Origin: Sequoia sempervirens
Taxonomy: Eukaryota; Streptophyta; Pinopsida; Cupressales; Cupressaceae
Direction: 5' to 3'
Assembly (NCBI GenBank): GCA_007258455.2
Contig: VDFB02275624.1
Coordinates: 22,486 to 86,485, forward strand
Length of the DNA: 64,000 nucleotides
Shown in pieces: positions 12,959 through 23,873 of this stretch. Numbering within the stretch: the stretch's first letter is position 1; every line of letters starts with the position of its first letter. The position numbers and the translations under genes are program-made. Under the pieces are notes generated by a model. That model was not told the origin of the DNA. It did not search any database and saw only the letters and a list, made by a program, of their open reading frames with translations.

Positions 12959-13104
12959 TGTTTTTAATCAAGGGGTAAATGCTTTTTGGCCGGAGCTATG
13001 AACTGGAATACATCCATTCAACAATACCACCCTAATGGGGTTTGAACCTTGGTGGCAAGAACAACAATGCCACTAATAAACCATCACACCATGCCAATAC
13101 CGGC
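12959..13104 (-). mobile_element. tRNA-derived SINE
   Basis: This short element of about 146 bp is flanked by a perfect 15-bp TSD, TTGGAAAAGGACATT, at 12944-12958 and 13105-13119. On the - strand it opens near a box A-like TGGTGTGATGG (13081-13096 region). A pol III box B-like GGTTCAAACCC follows about 35-45 bp downstream (13038-13048). It ends in an A-rich TTAAAAACAAA tail. Box spacing, tail and long TSD are the hallmarks of a tRNA-related SINE mobilised by LINE machinery. Confidence 0.85.
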
Positions 13105-13585
13105 TTGGAAAAGGACATTCGGATCATTAAGAAGAATTTGATAATTATACTCTTGCACGTTTACACAAGTTGTAAATAGTCACAAGTGCCAAGCAATTTG
13201 AATTATAGCCATTAAGCAAGTCACCCATTATACAAATCTTGACTCCATTAGCCCAACAGAAGTAGGCACTGGTCACACCATTCACATCTTATAATTTTAT
13301 AAAATCTTATTAAAACATTTAGATTTCAAGTTCAATATTAGGAATAGGAGTATTCGGTAAGCTTTCATCTATTACACTTTGTGCCATCATAATAGATCCA
13401 TCAATTCAGTCAAGTCATACAACTTTAAGTATGCTTTATTCACATAGGTACACCCATCTAGGTTTGGCAGCACCTGAAGAGTAGAAGGTTCAAACCATTT
13501 GGCCTTGTCTGTTACCCTAAAATGTACCAAGAGTTTGGCAACCTCTTGAGGTATTTTTCTTGCATTTTTGAGAGCTAACAGGACC

Positions 13586-14875
13586 AATGCAGATTTTTAT
13601 TTATGGTGGTAGACCCATAGGCTAGTTCCCCTCACAGATCTAGATGGACCAACAACAATGGATAGGAGGTCCATTATTCCACATGTGCCACAAGCTAGAT
13701 GAGGAGGCAGTGTTGGTGACAAAGGGCAAGGTAGAGGCTAAGGGAGAGATGGGGGTAGGGATGGAGGCAGGGGCGAAGGGAGAGATGGGGATGATGGTGA
13801 TGATGAGGGAGCCAGCGAGAGGCGGAGGAGAGGAGGAGATGGAGGGAGACACAAGAGGTGGGTGAGGAAGTGAGTGGCTAGAGCACCACTGTACCCTATT
13901 TTGAAGGTATCCAAGGAGGAGGAGGGGGAGAGGGATGTGGAGCATGCAGAGGCAAAGATTGGAGGAGAGGAGGAGAGGGAGGAGAGGGTGATGGAGGAGA
14001 GAGAGGAGAGGGCAATGGAGAGAGAGGTGGAGGAGAGGGAGGTGGAGCATGCAGAGGAAGAGATTGGAGGAGAGGACATAGGGGATGATGGCGATGATGA
14101 GGATGAGGCCATTGATGAGGTAGAGCACCTACTACAATGGAGTATGGTGGAGGGAGATGATGGGATGCTAGCAGGGCCAGTACTACCACTAGATGCCACC
14201 ATTGATTAGTAGGTTGCCAACCTTCAGAGGAGACTTGATGAGAGCACTGCACAAGTCAGGGCTTTACAGGCTGAGCTTGAGCTAGCAAGGGTCAAGCAAG
14301 ATCAGGTCGAGATTTGGAGGTAGGACACGACACAGTGGTGTGTAGAGTTTGTAGAGCTATGTGCAGGGCCTTCAGGAGATATGGATTGTGAGTTTTCCAA
14401 GGTGAGTGCTCGATATGGCCAGTACAGGACCCTTTATGAGTAGGTAGTGCCTCCCGAGCGATGAGATCCTACACTATCACACTCACAAATGAGGACAGGA
14501 AATGGCCACAGATCAGGGAGTGGGAGCAGCAATAGGAGCCACACTAGTGCGGGAGGGTCTACCTCCTCAGGGCACACATCAGGGCATAGGTCCCACCACT
14601 CACATAAGCATGCCTCGAGTCATCATTCAAGCCACATCCATGGGTCTACAAGATTGGGGAAGAGGTTAGTGCAAAGGTAGCCACCAATGACAAACACCTC
14701 AGTTTCCCAGGTTACCGATACATCTCAGACAGCTCAAATAGAGGTTATAGTGACAGATGCCTCAGCCACTCAGGGACAAGTGACAGTGACCATGATGGCC
14801 TCGATTCCCTTGATAGAGCACTGATCCCCCATATCTTCTCCTCAAGGAGATGAGGAGAGTACCTCCTGAGACATT
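13586..14875 (+). pseudogene. Antisense PMD-like ORF of element E, C-terminal tail
   Basis: This continues the PMD frame beyond insertion G. It encodes low-complexity protein: a G/E/R-rich stretch (13640-13870), an acidic and basic E/R-rich stretch (13874-14200), then a likely coiled coil with LQRRLDESTAQVRALQAELE (14218-14290). A S/H/G-rich stretch (14489-14680) and an S/T-rich end near 14870 follow. Stops at 14206-14211, 14443 and 14678, for example, break it. Such charged, serine-rich tails are common after PMDs. The - strand frames here, rich in S, P and L, are shadows of this composition. Confidence 0.55.
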
Positions 14876-14984
14876 TTACTTGGCATTTCATGTATTATGA
14901 AATTATTGACTATTGATCCTGTGAGCTTCATTTTTGGTATATCTCTTTGACTCTCTCCTGTGACATTGATTTTTGAGATTATAT

Positions 14985-15440
14985 ATATATATATGCGATG
15001 CATTTTTGATATGGCCCATTTGTTTTATGTTATGTGATGATGATAATGATTTAGATGACATGTGATTTTGCAGCTATAATACCTTTGTGATGTTTATTTG
15101 ATGCATTTTATGATTCTTATGATGATGTTATATGTATGTCTATGCCATGGATGCATTTATGATGAAATGCTATGTTCTATTTATGATTATATGCTACGAT
15201 GATACCATGGATGATATTGATGATGATAATATTTATGTTTTTATTTGTTTTCATTTCCTTCCCATGATTATGGATGCACTAATGGATGACAATATTGTAT
15301 ATGGATTATATGACATGTGATTTGCGTGATGATATGCCATGATATGCTATGAAAATATATGTATGTAATTAGGTTGTTTTATGATTTGGATCTAATCTAA
15401 TGCAAATGTCTAATGTAATGTGATTTCTAGGTGATTATGT
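14985..15440. repeat. Low-complexity ATGATG-rich tract
   Basis: AT-rich sequence dominated by irregular ATGATG, TATGAT and GATGAT words, with a short (TA)n run at about 14982-14994. The open frame at 15132-15320 is a product of this composition (M/D/Y-rich) and is not called as a gene. Confidence 0.6.
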
Positions 15441-15849
15441 ACACAAATGTATTTTTGTATGTCATAGGATATTATCAAGAGACAAAACAAAGACGAGATC
15501 ACTAGAGAGAAGGAGATGGATGTTAGTAAGATGACAAATCCTTCAAAAAATTTCCATAGGACTACCAATTGTTTCTCTTAATCATCATTGGGAAGATTAT
15601 CATGACGGCAAACAAGCACCATGATATGACGTAAATCAAGGTGTGCAAGGTCATACCATCACTTGACATAAATAGTCATAGACTAGGATGATCATGACTC
15701 ATACTAAAAGTGTATTTTCCCCAGTCGTTTTGTCATAACCAACCACAAACAGTGAAGACAAGCAAGAAAAATCATGAAACTTCATTGCTCCTCTAAATCC
15801 TATTGTTAGGACATCCTCGAGGCACACACAATAATCATCATAAAATTAA

Positions 15850-16620
15850 ATGCCAAGTGCTTGCCAAGTGTCTAGATGTCAAAATGTCAAGTTTGTCAAA
15901 AATGTTTAATGTCCTGGTGTCAAAGTGCCAGAGTTGATGATGTCAAGATGCCAGATTAGTGTCGAGTTCTGGAAGGACACATCCTAAATGATGTAGAGAT
16001 GTTAGATTTAGAAAGGACACATTCTGAATGACGTTGATGCTAGAGTGATACCAAATTCAGGAAGGACACATCCCGAATAAGGTCGATGTCAAGTTCAGGA
16101 AGGAAACATCTTGAATGATGTCGATGTCGAGATGCCAAATTGATGTCAAGTTTGGGAAGGGCACATCCCAAATGATGTTGATGTCAAGATGTCAAATTAA
16201 TGCCAAGTTTGGGAAGGAAACATCTCGAACGATGTTGATGTCACAATGTCGAATTTAGGAAGGACACATCCCAAATAACGTAGATGTGAAAATGCCAAGT
16301 TGATGTCAAGATTCAAGAAGGACACATCCCAAATGATGTTGATGCCAAGATGTTGAATTCAGGAAGGACACATCCTGAATAATGTCCATGTCAAAATTCC
16401 AAGTTGATTTCAAGATTCAGGAAGGACACATCCTGAATGATGTTGATGTGAAGATGCCAAATTCAGGAAGGAAACATCTTGAATAATGTCAATGTCAAGA
16501 GGAACATATCTTGAATGTTGTGAGAATCCTCAGAATTCCAAATGACTGTGACGATGCCTAAGGACACATCCTAGGAAATGAATAAATGATGAGGCTACCC
16601 TTCAAAAGGAAACATCTAAA
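15850..16620. repeat. Minisatellite of about 50-60-bp units
   Basis: Roughly a dozen diverged units are built on AGTTCAGGAAGGACACATCC, then TGAATGATGTTGATGTCAAGATGCC-like text. Examples begin near 15964, 16010, 16058, 16092, 16150, 16208, 16256, 16312, 16360 and 16418. Unit length varies by deletion. It lies in E's region between the antisense gene and the pol end and shows no conserved frame. Confidence 0.8.
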
Positions 16621-17127
16621 GAGTAAGCAAGATTTGATCTGTTTGACTAAGTTTGGTTGAGTTTGACCGATTTTTATATGCCAAGATGATTGTTGTGCTG
16701 GATTGAAAGATTGTAGAAGTTCACTTGGGTAGATTATTCATTCAAATTTTGACAAGGACTATGATAAATTTAAAGATTATTTTATGTGTGTGAGAAAATT
16801 GTGCAATGAACCCTAATGGACTGACCTAGTGTGGCCTCAGGGGCTCATCGACAGATGGCCTTGCCTACATCATACACTCAGAGACCTCGTAGTTCGACAC
16901 GACCAATGACTTTTTCTTGTTGACCAAAGACTGAGTCATGATTTATTTTGAAAAACCTAATAGGACTGACCTAATGTCTCGGGGGCTCGAAGATGAGCCT
17001 TGCCTACATAGAAAATGTGTAGAGACAACATAGTTTGACAATGACAAAGACTAATCAAGACTTGAACTAATATGACTGTGTTGACTGACCTGACTCTATT
17101 TTTTGGAATTTTTTGTGTTTTCTTCAG
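16621..17127. other. Element E non-coding stretch
   Basis: No gene or clear repeat. A loosely repeated text of about 130-150 bp (GACTGACCTA(G/A)TGT...GGGGCTC...GCCTTGCCTACAT) occurs at about 16820-16880 and 16964-17011, suggesting an old duplication. Confidence 0.4.
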
Positions 17128-17292
17128 GACATTTTCTGATTTTTAGGTCTTTTTTGAAGACATTTTTTATTTTTAGGTCTTTTTTAAGGACATTTTTTTA
17201 TTTTTAAGTCTTTTTTCAAGACATTTTTTAATTTTTAGGTCTTTTTTTAAGACATTTTTTATTTTTTGGTATTTTTTAGGACATTTTATGAT
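17126..17292. repeat. T-rich minisatellite, 31-33-bp units
   Basis: Five to six units of (A/G)GACATTTTTTATTTTTAGG followed by TCTTTTTTNA lie head to tail. They differ mainly in T-run length. On E's sense strand this is an A-rich repeat, about 520 nt downstream of the pol stop. Confidence 0.85.
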
Positions 17293-17809
17293 TGTTAGGA
17301 TCACGTGCGGTACCCACTGCAGTCTCATGATAAAAATTTTCCCCTATTCAAGTTGAGAATGAGTCAGGAAAAGTGGAATGGAAGGAAAAGGCATGAATAG
17401 CATGGACAGTGGACAATATGCAAGACTTGATTTCAACCATTATCAGCCATGGACAGAAATGTCATGATGTCAAGGTGAAGTGTTATGACGAATGTTGGAA
17501 AAGAGCATGTTTATTAGGGACAAAGGTAGATAGAGTGACAGTAGATGGAATAACAATGACTGACTACACATGGTGCCTATTTGCCAAGTTTTCACCATGG
17601 TACTTAACCAAAGTGCCTGTTTACCAGGTTTTCACTATTGGACAAATTATTTCTTTTTATTTTTATCATTTTATTCATTATTCATTTTTTTCTTTTTTTC
17701 TTGGTGTCACCAAATGCCTGTTTGCCAAGTTTTCATCAAGGTGACGATTTTTTGTATTTTTCAAAAAAAAATTGTATTTTTAGATACTTTTCGGGTAGGC
17801 TTTCTGATG
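17293..17809. other. Element E stretch just downstream of pol
   Basis: Open frames at 17409-17844 on the + strand carry no known motif. A short text, TGCC(T)NTTTGCCAAGTTTTCA, recurs at about 17574, 17608 and 17716. Nothing else is supported. Confidence 0.4.
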
Positions 17810-19210
17810 CTATGCATAGAATTTGTGCAAATGTAAACTATTGATTGGTTCTGTCAACTGTTCACCTTCGAGAGTAGCTAACTGATATGCTCTAGAACCA
17901 AATGATGTTATGATGATGTAAGGTCCCATCCAATTGGGCTCAAATATTCCTGGCTTCTCCCTATCTGACTGATTCTTTAGATTCTACATGAGAACTAGGT
18001 CGCCAATGTCAAACTTCTGAGTCATCACCCTTTTGTTATAACTTCTACAAAGATGATTTTGGTATGCTTGTAAATGATTCAATGCATTGTGTTTGCGTTC
18101 ATCTAGCATTTCTAACTCATGCAATCTTGACTATCTGTATTCTTCATTCGTGATGAGGCCTTTCATGGAGACTTGCAAAGATGGAATTTTGACCTCTATG
18201 GGAAAGATGGCTTTGGCTCCAAAGACAAGGGTGAAAGGAGTGTCACCGATGGGGGCATGGATGCTCGTGTGGTATGCCCATAAAGCAAGGTTGAGTTGGA
18301 TGTGTAAGTCACAGCCAGTGTCATTGACGGTCATTTTGAGAAGTTTGATAATGGTTTTATTAGATGCCTTAGCTTGACTGTTTCCCTATGGGTAATAAGG
18401 CATGGAAAAGTGGTGGCTAATATGGAAACATTGACATAGTTCATGAACCTCCTAATTTTTAAAAGGATGACCATTATCCGTGACAATGGATTGTGGAATG
18501 CCATACTGAAAAATGATATAATTGAGGATGAATTTGGAGATTTGTTTGTCGGTAATCTAAGTGAGTGGAATGGCTTCGATCCACTTAGTAAAATAATCAG
18601 TGGTGGTGATAATGAGTTTGTGTCCATTGGAAGATGTAGGGTGAATCTTTCCCATGAGATCAACTCCCCATTGTGTGAAAGGCCAAGGAGAAGTGATAGG
18701 CCTCAACTCTTGTGTTGGAGCGTGAATTAAATCACTGTGAATCTAACATTGGCAACATGTTCTTACAAATTCCAGTGCATCCTTTTCTTGTGTCAGCCAA
18801 TGGTACCCAAGTATCGTAATATTTTTAGCTAAGGTTGGGCCACTCGAATGGGACCCACACATTCCCTCATGTACTTCTCATAAGGTCATTTTTGCTTCAT
18901 TAGTGTCGAGACAACGGAGAAGGGTATTTTTAAAGTTACAATGGTAAAGGGTGTCGTTGATGATGGTATAATGTGCAGCTCTATGGATAAAGGACTTTCT
19001 TTGGTTATTGGAAAGGTTCTGGGGAAGGATTTGCGAATGAAGGTAGTCAAAAATGTCCTTATACCAAGGGGAACTAGAATCAACAAGCTCACAGACTATT
19101 TCTGATTCGAGGACATCATAAGCAGGAACCAATAACTGCTCAACCAAAAACTCAAATTGTGGGACAATGCTAGGAATATCAAGCAAAGATCCAATTGTTG
19201 CCATAGTGTT
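17810..19210 (-). pseudogene. Element E integrase region
   Basis: Read on the - strand from 19204. The N-terminal part (LVDSSSPWYKDIFDYLHSQILP) is the segment that precedes integrase in Tat elements. A zinc-finger region (HRAAHYTIINDTLYHCNF onward) and a catalytic core spread over frames at about 18660-18340 follow; the core includes GHKLII- and HELCQ-like motifs. The C-terminal segment contains TPFTLVFGAKAIFPIEV at 18200-18260. The product ends in an HKFYA-like tail at a TAG at 17812-17810. Several frameshifts and stops make it non-functional. No chromodomain is seen, as expected outside chromoviruses. Confidence 0.82.
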
Positions 19211-19399
19211 AGAAACCTTGTTCTATGTTCTTGGAATTAATTGAAAGGATAGCCTGTGAAAATATGTTAGAAAACTATCAACCATCCATTTGGCTTCTCA
19301 TCTTTGGTTTCATACTCATCATTAACTTGGTTTATAACTAACTGAGAATCACCGAGGACCTACAGATTCTTGATTTTCCACTTGACAGCCATTCAAAGT

Positions 19400-19590
19400 C
19401 CTATAAGTAGTGCTTCATACTCTGCCATGTTATTAGTGCACAAAAATGTGATGTAGAATGACTTTGGGATGGAATCTCCTTGTGGAGTAATGAATAGTAT
19501 TCCTGCTCCTGAGCCATGATTAGTATGAGATCCATCAAAGTATAATTGTCAAGGTTGTTGGGGCTCCACGTGAAATACAAACTCATTTAG
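19400..19590 (-). pseudogene. Element E second (archaeal-type) RNase H
   Basis: On the - strand one frame at about 19550-19400 reads YFDGSHTNHGSGAGILF, then TNNMAEYEALLIGL. This is the DGS...GAG...NNxAEYEAL signature of the extra archaeal-type RNase H of Tat elements, with the first Asp and the Glu of the active site present. It lies between the native RNase H (19549-19900) and integrase. A stop follows near 19397 and the rest is degraded around 19210-19397. Confidence 0.85.
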
Positions 19591-19900
19591 AATGTCTATT
19601 GTAAGAGTATTTTTATTTGGTATTGGTGCATCTGTGAGCTGGTATACTATTACTTGTCCTTTGATGGCTTTCCGCTCCACATATTGAATAGCATATTTGT
19701 TGAGGACTATGACCCATTTTGCTAAATGTCCTATCAATGCTGCTCGACTCAAGAGGTACTTCAAGGGATCAATCTTGGCTACCAAGTGTGTCTGATGGTT
19801 TAACATGTAATGCCTTAATTTTTGGGCTGTGAATACAACTTCCAAACAAGCATGTTTAATGGGCATGTAATTTAGCTCATACACCACAAGTGTTCAACTG
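19549..19900 (-). pseudogene. Element E native RNase H
   Basis: The open frame includes AQKLRHYMLNHQTHLVAK, DPLKYLLSR and LAKWVIVLNKYAIQYVERK, the usual C-terminal half of the gypsy RNase H and connection region. KAIKGQ-like text links it to the second RNase H. It directly follows the RT thumb (20328-20068). Frame breaks occur at about 19890-20060. Confidence 0.85.
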
Positions 19901-20059
19901 ATATAATATATGGCTCTTTCTTCTTTTTCATACTCATTTTGTGCTAGTAATGCCCCTAGTGCTAAAGTAGTTGCAGAGATGTATAGAATTAAGGGTTTTC
20001 CTTAGATAGGAGGCATGAGGATTAGAGGTGACAATAAGTATTGTTTGATCTAGTTGAAT

Positions 20060-20957
20060 GATTCCTATCATTTATCTATCCACACAAAGGGGATCCCTTT
20101 GCATAGAAGATACTGGAATGGTTGGCACTTATCTGCAAGTTGAGCGATGAACCATTTGATAGATTGAATCTTGCCTTGTAGCATTCTTAGGTCACTAATT
20201 CCCTTATGAGGAGGCATATCCAATATAGCTCTGACTTTAGCAAGGTCAACTTCAATGCCTCTACGGGAGACTATGTACCCCAACAACTTTCCTGATGTTA
20301 CACCAAAAACACACTTTTTTGGGTTCAACCAGACCTTATACTCTTCCAGCCTCTTGAAAAACTTTGTCTAATACTAAAAGATGGTATTTCCTTTCCAATG
20401 AATTTTCCAGAAGGTCATCCACATAGTCCTCCATTAATGTGTGCATCATGTCATGGAATATTACTATCATTTCCCTTTGATATGTAGCACCTGCATTTTT
20501 AAGACCAAACAACATTACAGTCCAATAGTATGTGCCCTAAGGGCATGTGAAAGCAGTTTTGTGTTGGTCTTCAGGGGAAATGCAAATTTGATTATAACTA
20601 GAAAAACCATCCATAAGAGACAGCATCTCATATCTAGTTGTAAGGTCCACAATGATGTCAATGTTTAGCAGAGGGAAATCATCTTTAGGGTATGCTTTAT
20701 TGAGATCTAAGAAGTTTGTGCATATGTGAATCTATCTAGTATACTTGGTGATGGGGATGAGATTGAATATCCATTCTATATAGTCAATTGACTTGATAAA
20801 ACCTACATCCAACAACTTTTTAAGTTCAGCTTTATCCAACAATGCAACTTGTAGGTGCATTTTACTCAGGTTTTGTTTTATTGGCTTGGCATCTTACAAT
20901 AATGGCAAGTGATGTAATACTAACTCAGGATCTAATCCTAGCATGTTGGCATAAGAT
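20060..20957 (-). pseudogene. Element E reverse transcriptase
   Basis: From about 20880 on the - strand the RT blocks can be followed through several frame changes. They include a LMDGFSSYNQI-like block, DQHKTAFTCP, GLKNAGATYQ, and the catalytic YVDD at 20425-20414. NPKKCVFGVTSGKLLGYIVS and the thumb follow at 20328-20068. The intact YVDD and block order identify a Ty3/gypsy RT. Stops (for example near 20540 and 20725) rule out a working enzyme. Confidence 0.87.
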
Positions 20958-22360
20958 CATGCGAATTTTATCTTGCGTTCTGAGAAGAAATTTTGAAATT
21001 TTGGCTCTTCAACTTCTATCAATGATGTCACAAAGAGAACCATTTTGGGGTCCTCCACAATAGCTATATTAACTGCTATGGTGTCCTTGACAAGCATTGT
21101 TGATTTTTCTTTGTCTACGGGGAGAAAGTCTAGTCCTCCACCCTTGGGCACCTTGGGGAGGTTTTCACCCTCGGATACATCCTTTATTTTTACTATTTTG
21201 TCGTCAGAAGGTGCCTTTTGGTTTTCACCTAGAGACGTGTCATTTTTTGTTTTATTTTTCTTTTTAATTTTGTGACTAGAGGATGGCGCAGTCTCTCCAA
21301 AATAAGAAACACAATTCAAATCAATGGAAAATCTAGCTTTGTGATCCCCATTTGGAATGCTCTCATATAGCCCTAGAAATTCTACTAGAGCCTCATCATT
21401 TTGAAAAGTGTCCATTACCGGCTTGCCTTGTTGGTTCCAGTCAATTAGGTCAAGGTAAACTAAGGATATTCCATCATCAGCATTTGAAAATTGAGGAGAT
21501 GACACAAAGATCATGCAAATGGATGCCGAGACATTAAAAATGAAGTTGTCATCATTTGGCTTTATGTCAAATTCTATCCAGTATTCTCCTTCGCTTGTTT
21601 CATACTCACCAGCAAAGTAAGGGACAAAGGGAGTAGCATCAGGGTCAAGGTCAGTAGTTGAAAGTGATTGTTCAGGTGGTTCTGCATGACGGTCATCAGG
21701 TTGGGATGACTAGGTAGGTATGTCAGGCCTAGGACAAATGGGAAAAGAATATGATCCAGACTTGGCATCATTTGGTGTTGTATCAATCTTAAACATTTTC
21801 TAGAATCATTCTTCAAATGTAGGCTCACCAAGTTCAAGGAATAATTCATCAAGGCAATAGTCACTTAAGGATTGTTGAGAGCCAAATTCCCATTTGTGAG
21901 AGTTGGTTTCAGAGGAGGTGTCCTTAGTTGTCTCAACATAGTCTGAAGCATACACTAACTCACATGGAAGAACACTGGTACTTGGATCGCCAGATTCTCA
22001 TGGACCCAACCCTAACCCAAGATGTTTTGGTCTTTCTGAAACTGATAATGGCTCACGCCTTCCATTTTTATCCTTGCCAAGACCACTTTTTCCATCATAG
22101 CCTTTTTATTTGATCATGTTGTATCCTTTTCCATATATTTCTACTGGCAAGGGAGTCAAGTCTTGTGGTTCTTTGTAAATCCAGGATAGTATATCATTTG
22201 TGTCCTCTTGACTCATTTCACCCCACCTTATGAAAACTATATTTGGAGGAACCCTAAAAATTTCTTTTGCCTGTATTCTAAAGTTGGGTTTGCCATAGAC
22301 CTGGGGAGACTTGGGCATCTTGGTTATGCAATAGGTTGTATTCAGCTTGTACTCTCCACA
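20957..22360 (-). pseudogene. Element E protease-RT linker
   Basis: The longest piece is the 185-codon frame at 21514-20957. It begins with SPQFSNADDGISLVYLD, continues as a K/D/S-rich hydrophilic stretch and ends just before RT. The piece at 22318-22106 has no motif known to me. Tat elements have long, poorly conserved linkers here. Frame breaks separate the pieces. Confidence 0.6.
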
Positions 22361-22363
22361 TCC

Positions 22364-23200
22364 TTAGTCCTGAATCTGAAAGCTTGGGTCGATGCTTGGG
22401 GTGATAAATGAAATGGTAGGTGTTATGGAGGTGGTCATGGTGGTCGAAGAAGCAGAAGTGGATGTGGTGGATGAAGAGGTGGAAGGCTTCATGAGTGTTG
22501 ATGGGTCAATGAATTTGGAAGACAAAGACATCGAAGCTTCCCTATTGATATGCACTTGACGCTCTGAGACACCTCGCAAGTTGGTACAATATTTGAACGG
22601 ATAAGGGTCTTCATATATAGTAATCTCAGTTCCTTCAAAAGGAAACTTAAAACATTGGTGATACATGGAGGGGACGGCTTTCAATGTGTGGATCCAAGGT
22701 CAACCAAGTAAAATGTTGTATCACAGGTCCAAATCTAGAACTTGACAAGTGGTGTCGACAATGACTTGCCCAATTTGAATTGGGAGTGTAATTATGCCCT
22801 GAGAGGAATTTTTTCATCATCATATGCCTTGATAACAATGATTCTTGTGGTCTCTATGCAAGCATCAAAAAATCTTAGTTCCTTGACCAATTTTAAGGAA
22901 CATATATTCAATCCCGCTCCTCCATCTACTAAGACTTGTCTAACCTTATGTTTATGAACAAGAACTTCGATATGAAGGGCATCATTATGGTTGGATTTGG
23001 ATGACGAATAGTCTTGGTCTGAAAAGATGATATGGTGGGGAGTCATGAGATATCCTACCATGGCTTCAAGTTGGATGACATCAATATCTTGGGGAATGGA
23101 TGATTCTTGCAATGATTTATCTAGGATGGCCTTATGGGCAGGTAAGATGCGTAACAACTCAAGGATAGAGATTTGCATTGATGTTTTTCCAAGTTGGTGA
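22364..23200 (-). pseudogene. Element E aspartic protease
   Basis: The frame at 23178-22792 contains HKHKVRQVLVDGGAGLNICS, where DGG stands at the D-(S/T/G)-G active site as is usual in Tat elements. After a frame change the product continues with a PWIH-type segment and AVPSMYHQCFKFPFEGTEI (22684-22364), which follows protease in this lineage. The Asp is present. The frame is interrupted at about 22790-22690. Confidence 0.83.
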
Positions 23201-23873
23201 ATAAGATTAAAGTTTCCTTTAGGTTAGGATTGCTTGTTTTGTGGATGCGATTGCGACTGCAAGTGGATGGGCCAGCTATTGTTACCTTTGGTTATCTAGG
23301 GGGAGGAGGGTCGGCTATGGTAACCTTTTTTCCGCAGGTGGTGACATTGCATTCAGGGGCCTTTCTGATGGTGAATCTATAGACATGTTCATCAGTTGTT
23401 CTAATATGATGTATGATAGGTCCCCTGAAATAGTCGTATCCAATACAGGCATAGTTGTCTCAACTATTGTTATATGTATTTGACGTAGAAAGGTTTCCAA
23501 AACCATAATCATGCAGTGGGTGTATTGTATGATCCACATTAGAAACAAATTGTGTTCCATCGACTTTAATGATACGCTTTTCAATAAGGTCGTGTACCAT
23601 ATTTTTCAATTGTTTATAGGAAGAGGTTTTGTTTCCTTTTATTCAATGATAGTCACAAAATGTGTTATCATCCCACCAAGATGGTTCAAACTACCTAAGG
23701 TCATATGGTTTGGGGTCCTCAAGTGTGATGACAACATTCTGAAGGAATTTCCTGAGAACTTCTTCAATAGGCTCACCCAAGGGAGTGTATTTACGCCCTC
23801 TAGGGAATTGTTAAGGTTGTCTAGGCTGCCTTTGAATTTGATTGTTTTGATTTCCTTCGTTATTCTGATTTTT
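23200..23873 (-). pseudogene. Element E gag C-terminus with decayed zinc knuckle
   Basis: On the - strand near 23660-23620 the text FCDYH, then a stop, KGNKTSSY and KQLKNMV recalls the CX2HX4HX4C knuckle typical of Tat Gag. Here the second His reads N and the last Cys reads Y, with a stop in the loop. Downstream, DLIEKRIIKVDGT-like text leads toward protease. Several frame changes occur. Confidence 0.6.

Larger units (their letters stand above)
10095..13580. mobile_element. Element G: 3.5-kb LTR-type insertion of unknown class
   Basis: The insertion begins TGTTAG, ends CTAACA, and is flanked by a perfect 5-bp TSD, GGACC, at 10090-10094 and 13581-13585. Removing it rejoins the PMD gene tail. 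TG...CA ends and a 5-bp TSD are typical of LTR elements, but I found no internal pair of LTRs. It may be a long solo LTR, or an element whose LTRs are too decayed to see. No retroelement protein is recognisable. Short open frames at 10561-10770 (+), 11555-11764 (+) and 13387-13587 (-) match nothing I know. It contains a SINE at 12959-13104. Confidence 0.7.

Noticed and set aside
13038..13048. A functional tRNA gene at the GGTTTGAACC box
   Set aside because: Only box A- and box B-like segments are present, with no acceptor stem pairing. The A-rich tail and 15-bp TSD show a SINE.
13640..14252. Overlapping S/P/L-rich - strand frames (118-162 codons)
   Set aside because: They mirror the GGA/GAG-rich + strand tail of the PMD gene; composition alone explains them.
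15850..16620. CRISPR-like array of similar units
   Set aside because: Units vary in length and sequence, there are no unique spacers of uniform size, and the context is a plant retrotransposon. It is a minisatellite.
17409..17844. Three overlapping + strand frames downstream of E pol
   Set aside because: F/Y/I-rich products of T-rich DNA without motifs; no sign of selection can be seen.
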